Shown piece after piece: positions 1 to 5,910 of a stretch of DNA of 7,347 nucleotides. Positions within the stretch are counted from its first letter, which is position 1. Every line of letters starts with the position of its first letter. A program made the translations under genes and the position numbers. The stretch is from Alphaproteobacteria bacterium (GTDB taxonomy: Bacteria; Pseudomonadota; Alphaproteobacteria; Rhodobacterales; Rhodobacteraceae): the NCBI GenBank assembly GCA_030425945.1, contig JAUHZL010000142.1, forward strand, positions 1 through 7,347. Reading direction: 5' to 3'. The notes under the pieces are model-generated. The model made no database searches. It saw only the letters and a program-made list of their open reading frames with translations, and was not told the DNA's origin.

Positions 1-165
1 GCAGGTGTCCATGTCGACGAAATAGGTGTCGACGCGCGGGTTCTGTCCGTCCTCGGGGTTCCAGCGGTAGATCTGGAACTTGCGGACGTTCTTGGCGCCC
101 TCCGGCTTGGGCCAGGTCTTGCCCGTGCGGATGGTCGAGTTCTTCGGCAGGGTGAACTGCACCAT
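1..165 (-). CDS. sdhB: Succinate dehydrogenase iron-sulfur subunit, N-terminal fragment (cut by window edge)
   Basis: This is the start of SdhB, the iron-sulfur subunit of respiratory complex II, which passes electrons from the SdhA flavin through [2Fe-2S], [4Fe-4S] and [3Fe-4S] clusters to ubiquinone on the cytoplasmic face of the inner membrane. Only 55 codons are inside the window. They read MVQFTLPKNS at the start and later FQIYRWNPEDGQNPRVDTYFVD, the ferredoxin-like opening of the family (basic residues, then KFQIYRWNP-D). The cluster-binding cysteines lie beyond the window edge, apart from a Cys at residue 55 that is too early to be a cluster ligand. The ATG at 165-163 is preceded at 8 bases by GAAGGGA, which abuts the TAA stop of the upstream lipoprotein gene. 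The gap between the two genes is 15 bases, so sdhB is almost certainly in the sdhCDA-lipoprotein transcript. Family proteins are usually about 255-260 residues, so roughly four fifths is missing. Confidence 0.93.
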   Translation of the reverse strand, partial: MVQFTLPKNSTIRTGKTWPKPEGAKNVRKFQIYRWNPEDGQNPRVDTYFVDMDTC

Positions 166-180
166 GAGATTGGTCCCTTC

Positions 181-480
181 TTAGCCGGTCACAAGGCCGA
201 GGGGCCGGCTCGGCCCCTGCCCGGTGCGCTGGAACACGCAGTTTTCGTAGACGATGTCGGGGTCCTGCGGGTTCAGGATGTCATCGGTGATGGTCAGCCG
301 CAGACCGCCCGCCGGTCCGTTCGAGGTGACGCCGCCCCGGATCGAGCCGGTCACGCCATCGGCCGCCCGCGCCCGCGCGGCGCAGGACTCCTCGATCTTC
401 GCCAGCGACGGACCGGGGCCGAGGCCGCAGCCCGCCAGCCCCAGACCGGCCACCATCAGCAGGATGCCCGCCGCGCGCAT
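181..480 (-). CDS. Small predicted lipoprotein encoded between sdhA and sdhB
   Basis: A 99-residue protein I cannot assign to a named family. Residues 1-17 form a short lipoprotein signal peptide (MRAAG, then a hydrophobic stretch) ending in a textbook lipobox LAGC, with Cys18 as the predicted lipidated residue. The mature part is about 80 residues, with two further cysteines (33 and 81) that could form a disulfide in the periplasm, and a central stretch GGLRLTITDDILNPQDPD that looks like beta strands. Residue +2 after Cys18 is Gly, so no Asp-type inner-membrane retention signal is seen. The ATG shares one base with the sdhA stop (TGATG on the minus strand), and only a weak GCGGG precedes it, so translation is probably coupled to sdhA. 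sdhB begins 15 bases after its TAA. From memory, Rhodobacteraceae sdh operons often carry small unnamed genes here. A link to complex II is inferred from position only. Confidence 0.85.
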   Translation of the reverse strand: MRAAGILLMVAGLGLAGCGLGPGPSLAKIEESCAARARAADGVTGSIRGGVTSNGPAGGLRLTITDDILNPQDPDIVYENCVFQRTGQGPSRPLGLVTG

Positions 481-2282
481 CAGTAGACCCGCGCCTTGGG
501 GGCGATCTTCTTCAGGTCGATGCCGCCCTCGTTGTGGCCCAGCAGCGGGTTCAGGTGAACCGGGCGGTAGTCGAGTTCGACCTTGCCGTTCACCCAGGCC
601 AGCGTGTGCTTGCGCCAGGTTTCATCGTCCCGGTCCGGATAGTCCTCGTGCGCATGGGCGCCGCGGCTTTCCTTGCGGGCCTCCGCGCTGACGATGGTGG
701 CCAGCGCGTTCGGCATCAGGTTGGTCAGTTCCAGCGTCTCCATCAGGTCGCTGTTCCAGACCAGCGAGCGGTCGGTGACCTTGATGTCGTCCATCTTGGA
801 GGCGACGCTGTACATCTTCTCGACACCCTCGGCGAGGGTCTTGTCGGTGCGGAACACGGCGGCGTCCGCCTGCATGGTCTTCTGCATTTCCAGACGCAGT
901 TCCGCGGTGCCGACCGTGCCGTTGGCATGGCGCAGGTCGTCGAAGCGGGCCAGCGCCTTCTCGATCGCCGCGGCCGAGGCCACCGGCACCGAGCTGTCCG
1001 CATCCACGGTCTCGCCGGCGCGGATCGCGGCGGCGCGGCCGAAGACCACGAGGTCGATCAGCGAGTTCGACCCGAGGCGGTTCGCCCCGTGCACGCTGGC
1101 ACAGCCCGCCTCGCCGACCGCCATCAGGCCGGGCTGGACCCGGTCCGGATCGTCCGCGGTCGGGTTCAGCACTTCGCCCCAGTAGTTCGTCGGGATGCCG
1201 CCCATGTTGTAGTGCACGGTCGGCAGCACCGGAATCGGCTCCTTGGTGACATCGACGCCCGCGAAGATGCGCGCGGATTCGCTGATGCCCGGCAGGCGCT
1301 CGGCCAGCGTCTCGGGCGGCAGGTGGTTCAGGTGCAGGTGGATGTGGTCGCCATCCTTGCCCACGCCGCGCCCCTCGCGGATTTCCATCGTCATGCAGCG
1401 CGAGACCACGTCGCGGCTGGCGAGGTCCTTGTAGGTCGGCGCGTAGCGCTCCATGAACCGCTCGCCTTCCGAGTTGGTCAGGTAGCCGCCCTCGCCGCGC
1501 GCGCCCTCGGTGATCAGGCAGCCCGCGCCGTAGATCCCGGTCGGGTGGAACTGCACGAACTCCATGTCCTGCAGCGGCAGCCCCGCGCGGGCCACCATGC
1601 CGCCGCCGTCGCCGGTGCAGGTGTGGGCCGAGGTCGCGCTGAAGTACGCGCGGCCATAGCCGCCGGTCGCCAGCACCGTCATCTTCGCGTTGAAGACATG
1701 CATGGTGCCGTCGTCGAGCTTCCACGCCAGCACGCCCTGGCACTGGCCGTCATCGCTCATCAGCAGGTCGATGGCGAAGTACTCGATGAAGAACTCGGCC
1801 TTCTGCTTCAGCGACTGGCCATAGAGCGTGTGCAGGATCGCGTGCCCGGTCCGGTCGGCCGCCGCGCAGGTGCGCTGCACGGGCGGGCCTTCCCCGAACT
1901 GGGTGGTATGGCCGCCGAACGGGCGCTGGTAGATCTTGCCGGTCTCGGTACGCGAAAACGGCACGCCGTAGTGCTCGAGCTCGTAGACCGCCTTGGGCGC
2001 CTCGCGGGCGAGGTACTCCATCGCGTCGGTATCGCCCAGCCAGTCCGACCCCTTCACGGTGTCGTACATGTGCCATTGCCAGCTGTCGGGGCCCATGTTG
2101 CCCAGCGAGGCCGCGATGCCGCCCTGGGCTGCCACGGTGTGCGAGCGGGTCGGGAACACCTTGGTCACACAAGCGGTGCGCAGACCCTGTTCGGCCATGC
2201 CCAGCGTGGCCCGCAGGCCCGCGCCACCGGCACCGACCACCACCACGTCATAGTCGTGGGTCTCGTAGGAATAAGCTGCCAT
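480..2282 (-). CDS. sdhA: Succinate dehydrogenase flavoprotein subunit
   Basis: SdhA is the catalytic flavoprotein of complex II and oxidises succinate to fumarate on the cytoplasmic side of the inner membrane. Counting from the second possible ATG (2282) the protein has 600 residues, the usual length. Visible landmarks are the dinucleotide-binding GAGGAGLRA (17-25), His48 in TRSHTVAAQGG (expected covalent 8-alpha-FAD attachment), the substrate-site HPTG with His246, Arg290 in SRDVVSR (expected proton-transfer arginine), His357 in HYNMGGIPT, and EAGCASVHGANRLGSNSL (391-408) with Arg402. All expected catalytic residues are present. An upstream in-frame ATG at 2291 would add MKR, but GAGGA lies only 1-2 bases before it, whereas it is about 10 bases before the 2282 ATG. 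The protein then starts MAAYSYETHDYD, as I recall for relatives. The gene follows sdhD by 17 bases, and its TGA overlaps the next ATG. Confidence 0.98.
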   Translation of the reverse strand: MAAYSYETHDYDVVVVGAGGAGLRATLGMAEQGLRTACVTKVFPTRSHTVAAQGGIAASLGNMGPDSWQWHMYDTVKGSDWLGDTDAMEYLAREAPKAVYELEHYGVPFSRTETGKIYQRPFGGHTTQFGEGPPVQRTCAAADRTGHAILHTLYGQSLKQKAEFFIEYFAIDLLMSDDGQCQGVLAWKLDDGTMHVFNAKMTVLATGGYGRAYFSATSAHTCTGDGGGMVARAGLPLQDMEFVQFHPTGIYGAGCLITEGARGEGGYLTNSEGERFMERYAPTYKDLASRDVVSRCMTMEIREGRGVGKDGDHIHLHLNHLPPETLAERLPGISESARIFAGVDVTKEPIPVLPTVHYNMGGIPTNYWGEVLNPTADDPDRVQPGLMAVGEAGCASVHGANRLGSNSLIDLVVFGRAAAIRAGETVDADSSVPVASAAAIEKALARFDDLRHANGTVGTAELRLEMQKTMQADAAVFRTDKTLAEGVEKMYSVASKMDDIKVTDRSLVWNSDLMETLELTNLMPNALATIVSAEARKESRGAHAHEDYPDRDDETWRKHTLAWVNGKVELDYRPVHLNPLLGHNEGGIDLKKIAPKARVY

Positions 2283-2299
2283 TCTCTTCATGTCCTCGC

Positions 2300-2671
2300 T
2301 CAGATCGCCAGACGCGCGAGGGCGTAGAGGCCGGTGGCCATCGTGCCGTAGCTCACGCCGATCATGGCGATGATCAGGAATTTCCGGGTCGCTCCGTCAG
2401 TGTAGTCCTCGATGAGGACCTGAACACCGTAGCGAAAGTGATTGAGGGCGACGATCAGCCCCAGCGCGGTCACCAGCGCGGGGAATGGCCGGGCGAAATG
2501 CGCGGTCACGGTCTCGTAGCTTTCGCCCACGACGGGGCCGACGGCGATCAGGAACAGCGGGACGAGCACCAGCAGCAGGACGCTGGTGATCTGCATGTGC
2601 CAGAGGTGCTCGGTGCCGGTCTTGGCCGAACCGAGGCCCGCGGCCCGCTTGCGGTCGGTGACATATGCCAT
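2300..2671 (-). CDS. sdhD: Succinate dehydrogenase membrane anchor subunit, cytochrome b556 small subunit
   Basis: SdhD is the smaller membrane anchor of complex II; with SdhC it binds heme b and forms the ubiquinone site. The 123-residue protein has a polar N-terminus (1-25) and three hydrophobic segments at about 28-48, 62-82 and 97-120. His78 in ALNHFRYGVQVLIEDY is in the position of the SdhD axial heme ligand. Asp89-Tyr90 matches the Asp-Tyr pair of the quinone site (Asp82/Tyr83 in E. coli SdhD). Length and topology are normal for the family. The start is well supported: GAGGAGG lies 8 bases before the ATG at 2671 and overlaps the sdhC stop (TGAGGAGG), so the two anchor genes are probably translated together. 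sdhA follows after 17 bases. Confidence 0.95.
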   Translation of the reverse strand: MAYVTDRKRAAGLGSAKTGTEHLWHMQITSVLLLVLVPLFLIAVGPVVGESYETVTAHFARPFPALVTALGLIVALNHFRYGVQVLIEDYTDGATRKFLIIAMIGVSYGTMATGLYALARLAI

Positions 2672-2684
2672 GTCTGCGTCCTCC

Positions 2685-3068
2685 TCAGAGCGCCGCGACG
2701 GTCAGGACCGTCAGCACGGCCGAGCCGATGAACATGCCCCAGCCCAGTTTCTCGGCCGTCGGCACGTCGAGGCCGCGGCCGCTGTCGAAGTAGAGATGCC
2801 GCAGCCCGCCGAGCGTGTGGTACCACAGCGCCCAGATCGACCCGAGCATGACGAGCTTGCCGAACCACGAGGTCAGCACGGCATCCGCCAGCGCGAAGTA
2901 TCCGGGGCTGGTCGCGGCGGCGAGCAGCCACCAGACGATCAGGAGCGTGCCCACCAGAAGGGCGTTGCCCGTGATGCGGATGAAGATCGAGGAGATCGCC
3001 GTCATCTGCATCCGGTAGACTTGGAGATGCGGCGAGAGGGGCCGGTTCCCCCGGTTCACGTCGGCCAT
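2685..3068 (-). CDS. sdhC: Succinate dehydrogenase cytochrome b556 large subunit
   Basis: SdhC is the first membrane anchor of complex II and the first gene of the sdh operon here. The 127-residue protein opens with NRPLSPHLQVYR (8-19), a family signature. SIFIRITG (27-34) follows, in which Ser27 and Arg31 correspond to the quinone-site Ser27/Arg31 of E. coli SdhC. Three hydrophobic segments are at about 27-52, 66-86 and 107-126. His84 in YHTLGGLRHLYFD is the expected axial heme b ligand, with His91 nearby as in E. coli. The ATG at 3068 is preceded by AAGGGAG at 5 bases. The 186 bases upstream, up to the mch stop, are the only sizeable gap before the operon and presumably hold its promoter. 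sdhD follows after 13 bases, with its Shine-Dalgarno sequence overlapping the sdhC stop. Confidence 0.95.
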   Translation of the reverse strand: MADVNRGNRPLSPHLQVYRMQMTAISSIFIRITGNALLVGTLLIVWWLLAAATSPGYFALADAVLTSWFGKLVMLGSIWALWYHTLGGLRHLYFDSGRGLDVPTAEKLGWGMFIGSAVLTVLTVAAL

Positions 3069-3192
3069 CGGGGCTCCCTTTCAGGTCAGGCTTGAACGGC
3101 GTTCTACGGTATACAATCCCCTTCATGGGAGGTTTTCGCGGCGGTGTCACGGGACGACGCACGCGCGAGGCGCGGTTTTTTGGCGCAACCGG

Positions 3193-3205
3193 GCGGAATT
3201 TCCGC
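3193..3205. repeat. 13-base palindrome GCGGAATTTCCGC
   Basis: GCGGAA and TTCCGC are perfect inverted repeats around a single T. The element lies three bases from the GTGATCAC pair, in the gap upstream of sdhC. It could be a protein-binding site or a tiny hairpin. The outer bases (3192, 3206) do not pair. The 7-mer TGCGGAA that overlaps it also occurs in both orientations upstream of mcl2. Confidence 0.5.
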
Positions 3206-3208
3206 ATT

Positions 3209-3239
3209 TGTGATCACGCGTGGAAAAAACGTGATCACA
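3209..3239. promoter_or_regulatory. Candidate tandem operator: two GTGATCAC palindromes 21 bases apart
   Basis: The arms TGTGATCACG (3209-3218) and CGTGATCACA (3230-3239) are perfect reverse complements across an 11-base spacer containing A6. Each arm itself contains the perfect 8-base palindrome GTGATCAC (3210-3217 and 3231-3238). The two centres are 21 bases apart, two turns of B-DNA, so two dimers could bind on the same face. This fits a repressor or activator site for sdh, about 140-170 bases before sdhC. I do not recognise the regulator. As an RNA the two arms could pair into a 10-bp stem, but the T tract would then be in the loop, which is not a normal terminator. Confidence 0.5.
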
Positions 3240-3240
3240 G

Positions 3241-3252
3241 CGCGGGCCCGCG
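3241..3252. repeat. 12-base GC palindrome just after the mch stop
   Basis: CGCGGGCCCGCG is a perfect palindrome starting two bases after the mch TGA in the direction of transcription. It could fold as a 4-bp stem with a 4-base loop, but the T6 tract begins 11 bases later, so it is a poor intrinsic terminator. It may only reflect GC-rich sequence. Confidence 0.35.
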
Positions 3253-3254
3253 AC

Positions 3255-4286
3255 TCAGCGCGGGACCAGCGCCCAGTAGTCCAGATCGAGCAGGATGCCC
3301 GGCAGGTACTTCCCGTCCGCGCCCTTCAGCGTGCCGACGCTGCCGTCCTTGGTGGCCACCAGCCGCAGGCGCAGCGCGCCCACGCCGGGGGCGTCGGTCT
3401 CGGCCTTGTCCAGCACCTCGGTCCAGGCCTTCACCGTGTCGCCCGCGAAACAGGGGTTGGCATGGGCGCCCGCGTTGATCGCCGCCAGAAGCTGCGCGTT
3501 GGCCAGCCCGTTGAAGGACAGCGCCCGCGCCATGCTGATGACGTGACCGCCGTAGATCAGCCGCTTGCCGTCCTCGCGGAAGGTGGCGTCGAAATGCACC
3601 TTGGCCGTGTTCTGCCACAGGCGGGTGGCCTGCATGTGCTCGGCTTCCTCGATGGTGACGCCATCGACGTGGTCGATCACCTCGCCCACCTCGTAGTCGC
3701 CCCAGCGATGCGGCTCGCCCGCGAGCGTGAAGTCGTAACGACTGAAGTCCAGTCCCGCGGGCACCGTCAGGTCGGCGGCCGCCACGGCGGGGGCCAGCTC
3801 CGGCACCACGGTCTCCGGCGCCGGTGCGGCCACGTCGCGTTTGCGCACCATGACCCAGCGCACATACTCGACCACCACCTCGTCATGCTGGTTCAGGCCG
3901 CGCGTGCGCACCCAGACCACGCCGGACGCGCCGTTCGAGTTCTGCTTCAGACCGATCACCTCGCTTTCCGACCGCAGCGTGTCGCCGGGCCAGACCGGGG
4001 CGAGGAACCGCCCCTCCGCATAGCCGAGGTTCGCCACCGCGTTCAGCGACACGTCGGGGACCGTCTTGCCGAAGACCACGTGGAACGCGATCAGATCGTC
4101 GAGCGGACTGAACGGCAGACCGCAGGCCTGCGCGAACTGGTCCGAGGAATGCAGCGCGTGCCGGGCCGGGTACAGCATGTGGTAGAGCGCGCGCTCCCCC
4201 ATCTTCACGGTCCGCGGCACGGCATGGGCGATCACCTGCCCGACGCTGTAGTCCTCGAAGAAGTAGCCCGCGCTGGTCTTCGTCAT
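3255..4286 (-). CDS. mch: Mesaconyl-C1-CoA hydratase (beta-methylmalyl-CoA dehydratase), MaoC family
   Basis: Mch reversibly hydrates mesaconyl-C1-CoA (2-methylfumaryl-CoA) to (2R,3S)-beta-methylmalyl-CoA, a late step of the ethylmalonyl-CoA pathway, in the cytoplasm. The protein is 343 residues from the ATG at 4286, the length I recall for the R. sphaeroides enzyme. It has a double hot-dog layout: an N-terminal MaoC-like half at about 8-150 (GYFFEDYSVGQVI, SSDQFAQACGLP, FHVVFGKTVPDVSLNAVANLGYAEGRF, WVMVRKRD), a Pro/Ala-rich linker near 152-175, and a C-terminal half at about 190-300 (GDYEVGEVIDH, TRLWQNTAKVHFD, IYGGHVISMARALSFNGL). A GTG at 4292 is an alternative start, adding two residues and overlapping the DUF1737 stop as GTGA. 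GGAGA lies 9-10 bases before the ATG but only 3-4 before the GTG, so I prefer the ATG. The gene is last in the mcl2 unit. A generic MaoC dehydratase is the only real alternative. Confidence 0.92.
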   Translation of the reverse strand: MTKTSAGYFFEDYSVGQVIAHAVPRTVKMGERALYHMLYPARHALHSSDQFAQACGLPFSPLDDLIAFHVVFGKTVPDVSLNAVANLGYAEGRFLAPVWPGDTLRSESEVIGLKQNSNGASGVVWVRTRGLNQHDEVVVEYVRWVMVRKRDVAAPAPETVVPELAPAVAAADLTVPAGLDFSRYDFTLAGEPHRWGDYEVGEVIDHVDGVTIEEAEHMQATRLWQNTAKVHFDATFREDGKRLIYGGHVISMARALSFNGLANAQLLAAINAGAHANPCFAGDTVKAWTEVLDKAETDAPGVGALRLRLVATKDGSVGTLKGADGKYLPGILLDLDYWALVPR

Positions 4287-4288
4287 GC

Positions 4289-4495
4289 TCACTGGTCTCC
4301 GAGCTTCATGTCCGGGGAATAGGTGCCGCCCGGCACGGTCTTGGTCACCGCCTGCCCGCAGCGCATCACGCCCCGGGCCGCGTCAAAGGCATAGGTCGGG
4401 TCGCCGTGCAGCTCCCAGCCCGCGGCCAGCGCCGCGCTGACCTTGTGGCAGAAGGCCGAGGTGTCGTCCTCGGTCAGCATCCGGTAGAGCTTCAT
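4289..4495 (-). CDS. Small DUF1737-like protein
   Basis: A 68-residue protein without signal peptide or membrane segment. The pattern MKLYRML at the start, then FCHKVSAALAAGWELHGDPTYAFD (15-38) and a short GQAVTK strand (48-53), is what I recall of the DUF1737 family, small proteins of unknown function. Three residue features stand out: the FCH motif with Cys16-His17, Trp27-Glu-Leu-His, and a second Cys at 47. The ATG at 4495 follows the NnrU-family stop by four bases and has a modest GGGG about 8-9 bases upstream that overlaps the end of that gene. The TGA is two bases from the mch ATG (or overlaps its GTG alternative). Such packing implies co-translation with mch, but no biochemical role can be read from the sequence. 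Confidence 0.88.
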   Translation of the reverse strand: MKLYRMLTEDDTSAFCHKVSAALAAGWELHGDPTYAFDAARGVMRCGQAVTKTVPGGTYSPDMKLGDQ

Positions 4496-4499
4496 GGCG

Positions 4500-5054
4500 T
4501 CACCCCGGGAACGGCGAAACGCCGAGCCAGGCGTGGATCATCGTGATCACGCCGAAGGCGACGAGCACGCCCGCGCCGTAGATGACCTCGCGCAGGGCCC
4601 CCTGCGGCGCGGCGGGGGTCCAGGCGCGGTCGGCCTTGTTGATCAGGATCACCGACAGCACGGCCCAGGCCAGCATCCCGCCAAACAGCAGGATCGAGGC
4701 GAGGTCGCCGTTCACGAGCAGGTGCGCGATGGCCCAGGTCTTGACCCCGGTCAGCTGGGCGTGCCGGATCTTGCGGCCCAGCCAGACCTTCGCACCGCCC
4801 GCGAAGAAGATGTAGAGGCCGACCAGCATCAGCAGGTTGTTCAGGTGAACCATGAAGGCCGGCGGGTACCAGACGTTGATGAACTCGGCCCCGCGATAGC
4901 CGACGATCATCAGGACCAGCCCCGCGAAGATCCCGACCGACGCGAGGCCCTTGCCCTTGTCGCCCATGGCGGCGCGCTGCGCCGGGCGCAGGCGCTTGAA
5001 GAGATGGGCGATGGTCCAGAGGACCACCCCGAGGACGAGCAGAATCATGTACAT
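4500..5054 (-). CDS. NnrU-family integral membrane protein
   Basis: A 184-residue inner-membrane protein with about five hydrophobic segments (roughly 2-18, 38-54, 68-87, 106-139 and 155-177). The signature RHAQLTGVKTWAIAHL (97-112) followed by LVNGDLASILLFGGMLAW is characteristic of the NnrU family. NnrU was named from nitric-oxide-reduction gene clusters in denitrifiers, but its molecular function is unknown and many homologues lie elsewhere. No denitrification gene is visible here, so I give no symbol. The ATG at 5054 has GGAG 7 bases upstream, overlapping the end of mcl2. A second ATG two codons on (5048) is possible but too far from that site. The gap to mcl2 is four bases and to the DUF1737 gene also four. 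Conserved histidines (His17, His70, His99, His111) in a related membrane context suggest possible cofactor binding, which is inference. Confidence 0.9.
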   Translation of the reverse strand: MYMILLVLGVVLWTIAHLFKRLRPAQRAAMGDKGKGLASVGIFAGLVLMIVGYRGAEFINVWYPPAFMVHLNNLLMLVGLYIFFAGGAKVWLGRKIRHAQLTGVKTWAIAHLLVNGDLASILLFGGMLAWAVLSVILINKADRAWTPAAPQGALREVIYGAGVLVAFGVITMIHAWLGVSPFPG

Positions 5055-5058
5055 GGCG

Positions 5059-5910
5059 TCACTCCGTGGCGAGGGTTCCGATTGCCTCGGCTTTTGCCAG
5101 AGTCTGCCGCGCGGTCACAACGTGCAAATTCTCGACGATCTTGCCATCCACGACGGCGACGCCCTGCCCCGCGGCCTCGGCCGCCTCGAACGCGGCGATC
5201 TGGCGGCGGGCGAGGTCGATCTCGGCCTCGGACGGGGCAAAGACCGTGTTGGCGATGGCAACCTGCGCCGGGTGGATCAGGGTCTTCCCGTCCATCCCGA
5301 GATCGCGCCCCTGCTCGCATTCCGCGCGCAGACCGTCCTCGTCCTTGAAGGCGTTGTAGACGCCGTCCACGATCACGATCCCCTCGGCCTTGGCCGCCAG
5401 CACGCACAGCGACAGCGCCGTCAGCAGCGGCAGCCGGTCAGCCCTGAACCGGGTCTGGAGGTCCTTCGCCAGGTCGTTGGTGCCCATGACGAACCCGGCC
5501 AGCTTCGGATGCGCCGCAATCGCGGCGGCGTTCAGCATCGCGCGCGGCGTCTCCATCATCGCCCAGACCGGCAGGTCGCCGGTGATCGCGGCGAGCGCCT
5601 CGATCTGCTCCGGCCCGTCCACCTTGGGCAGCAGCACCGCGTCGCAGGCCATGCCGCGCACCGCCTCCGCATCCGCGCGGCCCCACTCGGTGTCGAGCCC
5701 GTTGATCCGCACGATCCGCAGACGGCGGCCATAGTCCTTGTCCGCCAGCGCCGCCGCCAGCGTGGCCCGCGCCGCGGCCTTCTCGTCCGGCGCGACCGCG
5801 TCCTCGAGGTCGAAGATGATCGCGTCCACGTCCAGCGTGGTCGCCTTGTCGAGCGCGCGCTCCTTCGAGCCGGGGATATAGAGAACCGAGCGGTAGGGGC
5901 GGGTGTCCAT
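5059..5910 (-). CDS. mcl2: (3S)-malyl-CoA thioesterase, CitE/HpcH-HpaI family
   Basis: A 283-residue TIM-barrel protein of the citrate lyase beta/HpcH-HpaI family. Landmarks are RSVLYIPGSKERALDKA (7-23), FDLEDAVAPDEK (33-44), Arg68 in IVRINGLDTEWG, LLPKVD with Lys96, the metal-ligand Glu120 in AMMETPRA, Asp146 in GTNDLAKDLQTR, and GMDGKTLIHPAQV (205-217). In R. sphaeroides the paralogue of this length and start, Mcl2, hydrolyses (3S)-malyl-CoA to malate and CoA. The lyase Mcl1 is longer (about 318 residues) and starts differently. Length, opening motif and position beside mch and mdh favour Mcl2. A generic CitE-like lyase is the alternative. The ATG at 5910 has GGAGA 5-6 bases upstream. The open frame continues upstream to 6468, but that extension lacks family similarity and overlaps the secreted-protein gene. 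This is the first gene of the mcl2-mch unit. Confidence 0.88.
   Translation of the reverse strand: MDTRPYRSVLYIPGSKERALDKATTLDVDAIIFDLEDAVAPDEKAAARATLAAALADKDYGRRLRIVRINGLDTEWGRADAEAVRGMACDAVLLPKVDGPEQIEALAAITGDLPVWAMMETPRAMLNAAAIAAHPKLAGFVMGTNDLAKDLQTRFRADRLPLLTALSLCVLAAKAEGIVIVDGVYNAFKDEDGLRAECEQGRDLGMDGKTLIHPAQVAIANTVFAPSEAEIDLARRQIAAFEAAEAAGQGVAVVDGKIVENLHVVTARQTLAKAEAIGTLATE

Larger units (their letters stand above)
3069..3254 (-). promoter_or_regulatory. Presumed sdh promoter/operator region between mch and sdhC
   Basis: This 186-base gap has no credible gene. It lies downstream of the mch stop and upstream of sdhC, both on the minus strand. Reading in the direction of transcription it holds a GC palindrome (3252-3241), a pair of GTGATCAC palindromes (3239-3209), a 13-base palindrome (3205-3193), an A6 tract (3181-3176) and finally GATTGTATACCGT (3119-3107). 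TATACC at 3113-3108 is a weak candidate -10 box, but no convincing -35 lies 17 bases before it, so the promoter is not located. There is no hairpin directly followed by a T tract, so read-through from mch into sdh is possible. The region's role is inferred from position and palindrome density. Confidence 0.55.

Noticed and set aside
534..2327. 597-residue open frame on the plus strand, antisense to sdhA
   Set aside because: It is a shadow of the GC-rich sdhA codons: full of His, Arg, Gly and Ala repeats, with no recognisable domain. sdhA on the other strand has every catalytic residue expected.
3107..3119. TTGTATACC as a GntR-family operator or confirmed -10 box
   Set aside because: Only half of the TTGTATACAA-type palindrome is present, and no -35 box lies at the right distance, so neither is claimed as a feature.
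3209..3239. Reading the GTGATCAC pair as CRP, FNR or FixK sites, or as an intrinsic terminator
   Set aside because: CRP needs TGTGA-N6-TCACA and FNR/FixK needs TTGAT-N4-ATCAA; neither spacing is present. As a terminator the T tract would lie in the loop rather than after the stem.
3144..4322. 392-residue open frame on the plus strand, antisense to mch
   Set aside because: Low-complexity His/Arg/Gly composition typical of an antisense frame in high-GC DNA. mch on the minus strand is a clear MaoC-family protein.
4542..4551. CGTGATCACG palindrome inside the NnrU-family gene
   Set aside because: It is a single copy in coding sequence (Val-Ile-Thr codons) and most likely chance. It is recorded only because it matches the sites before sdhC.
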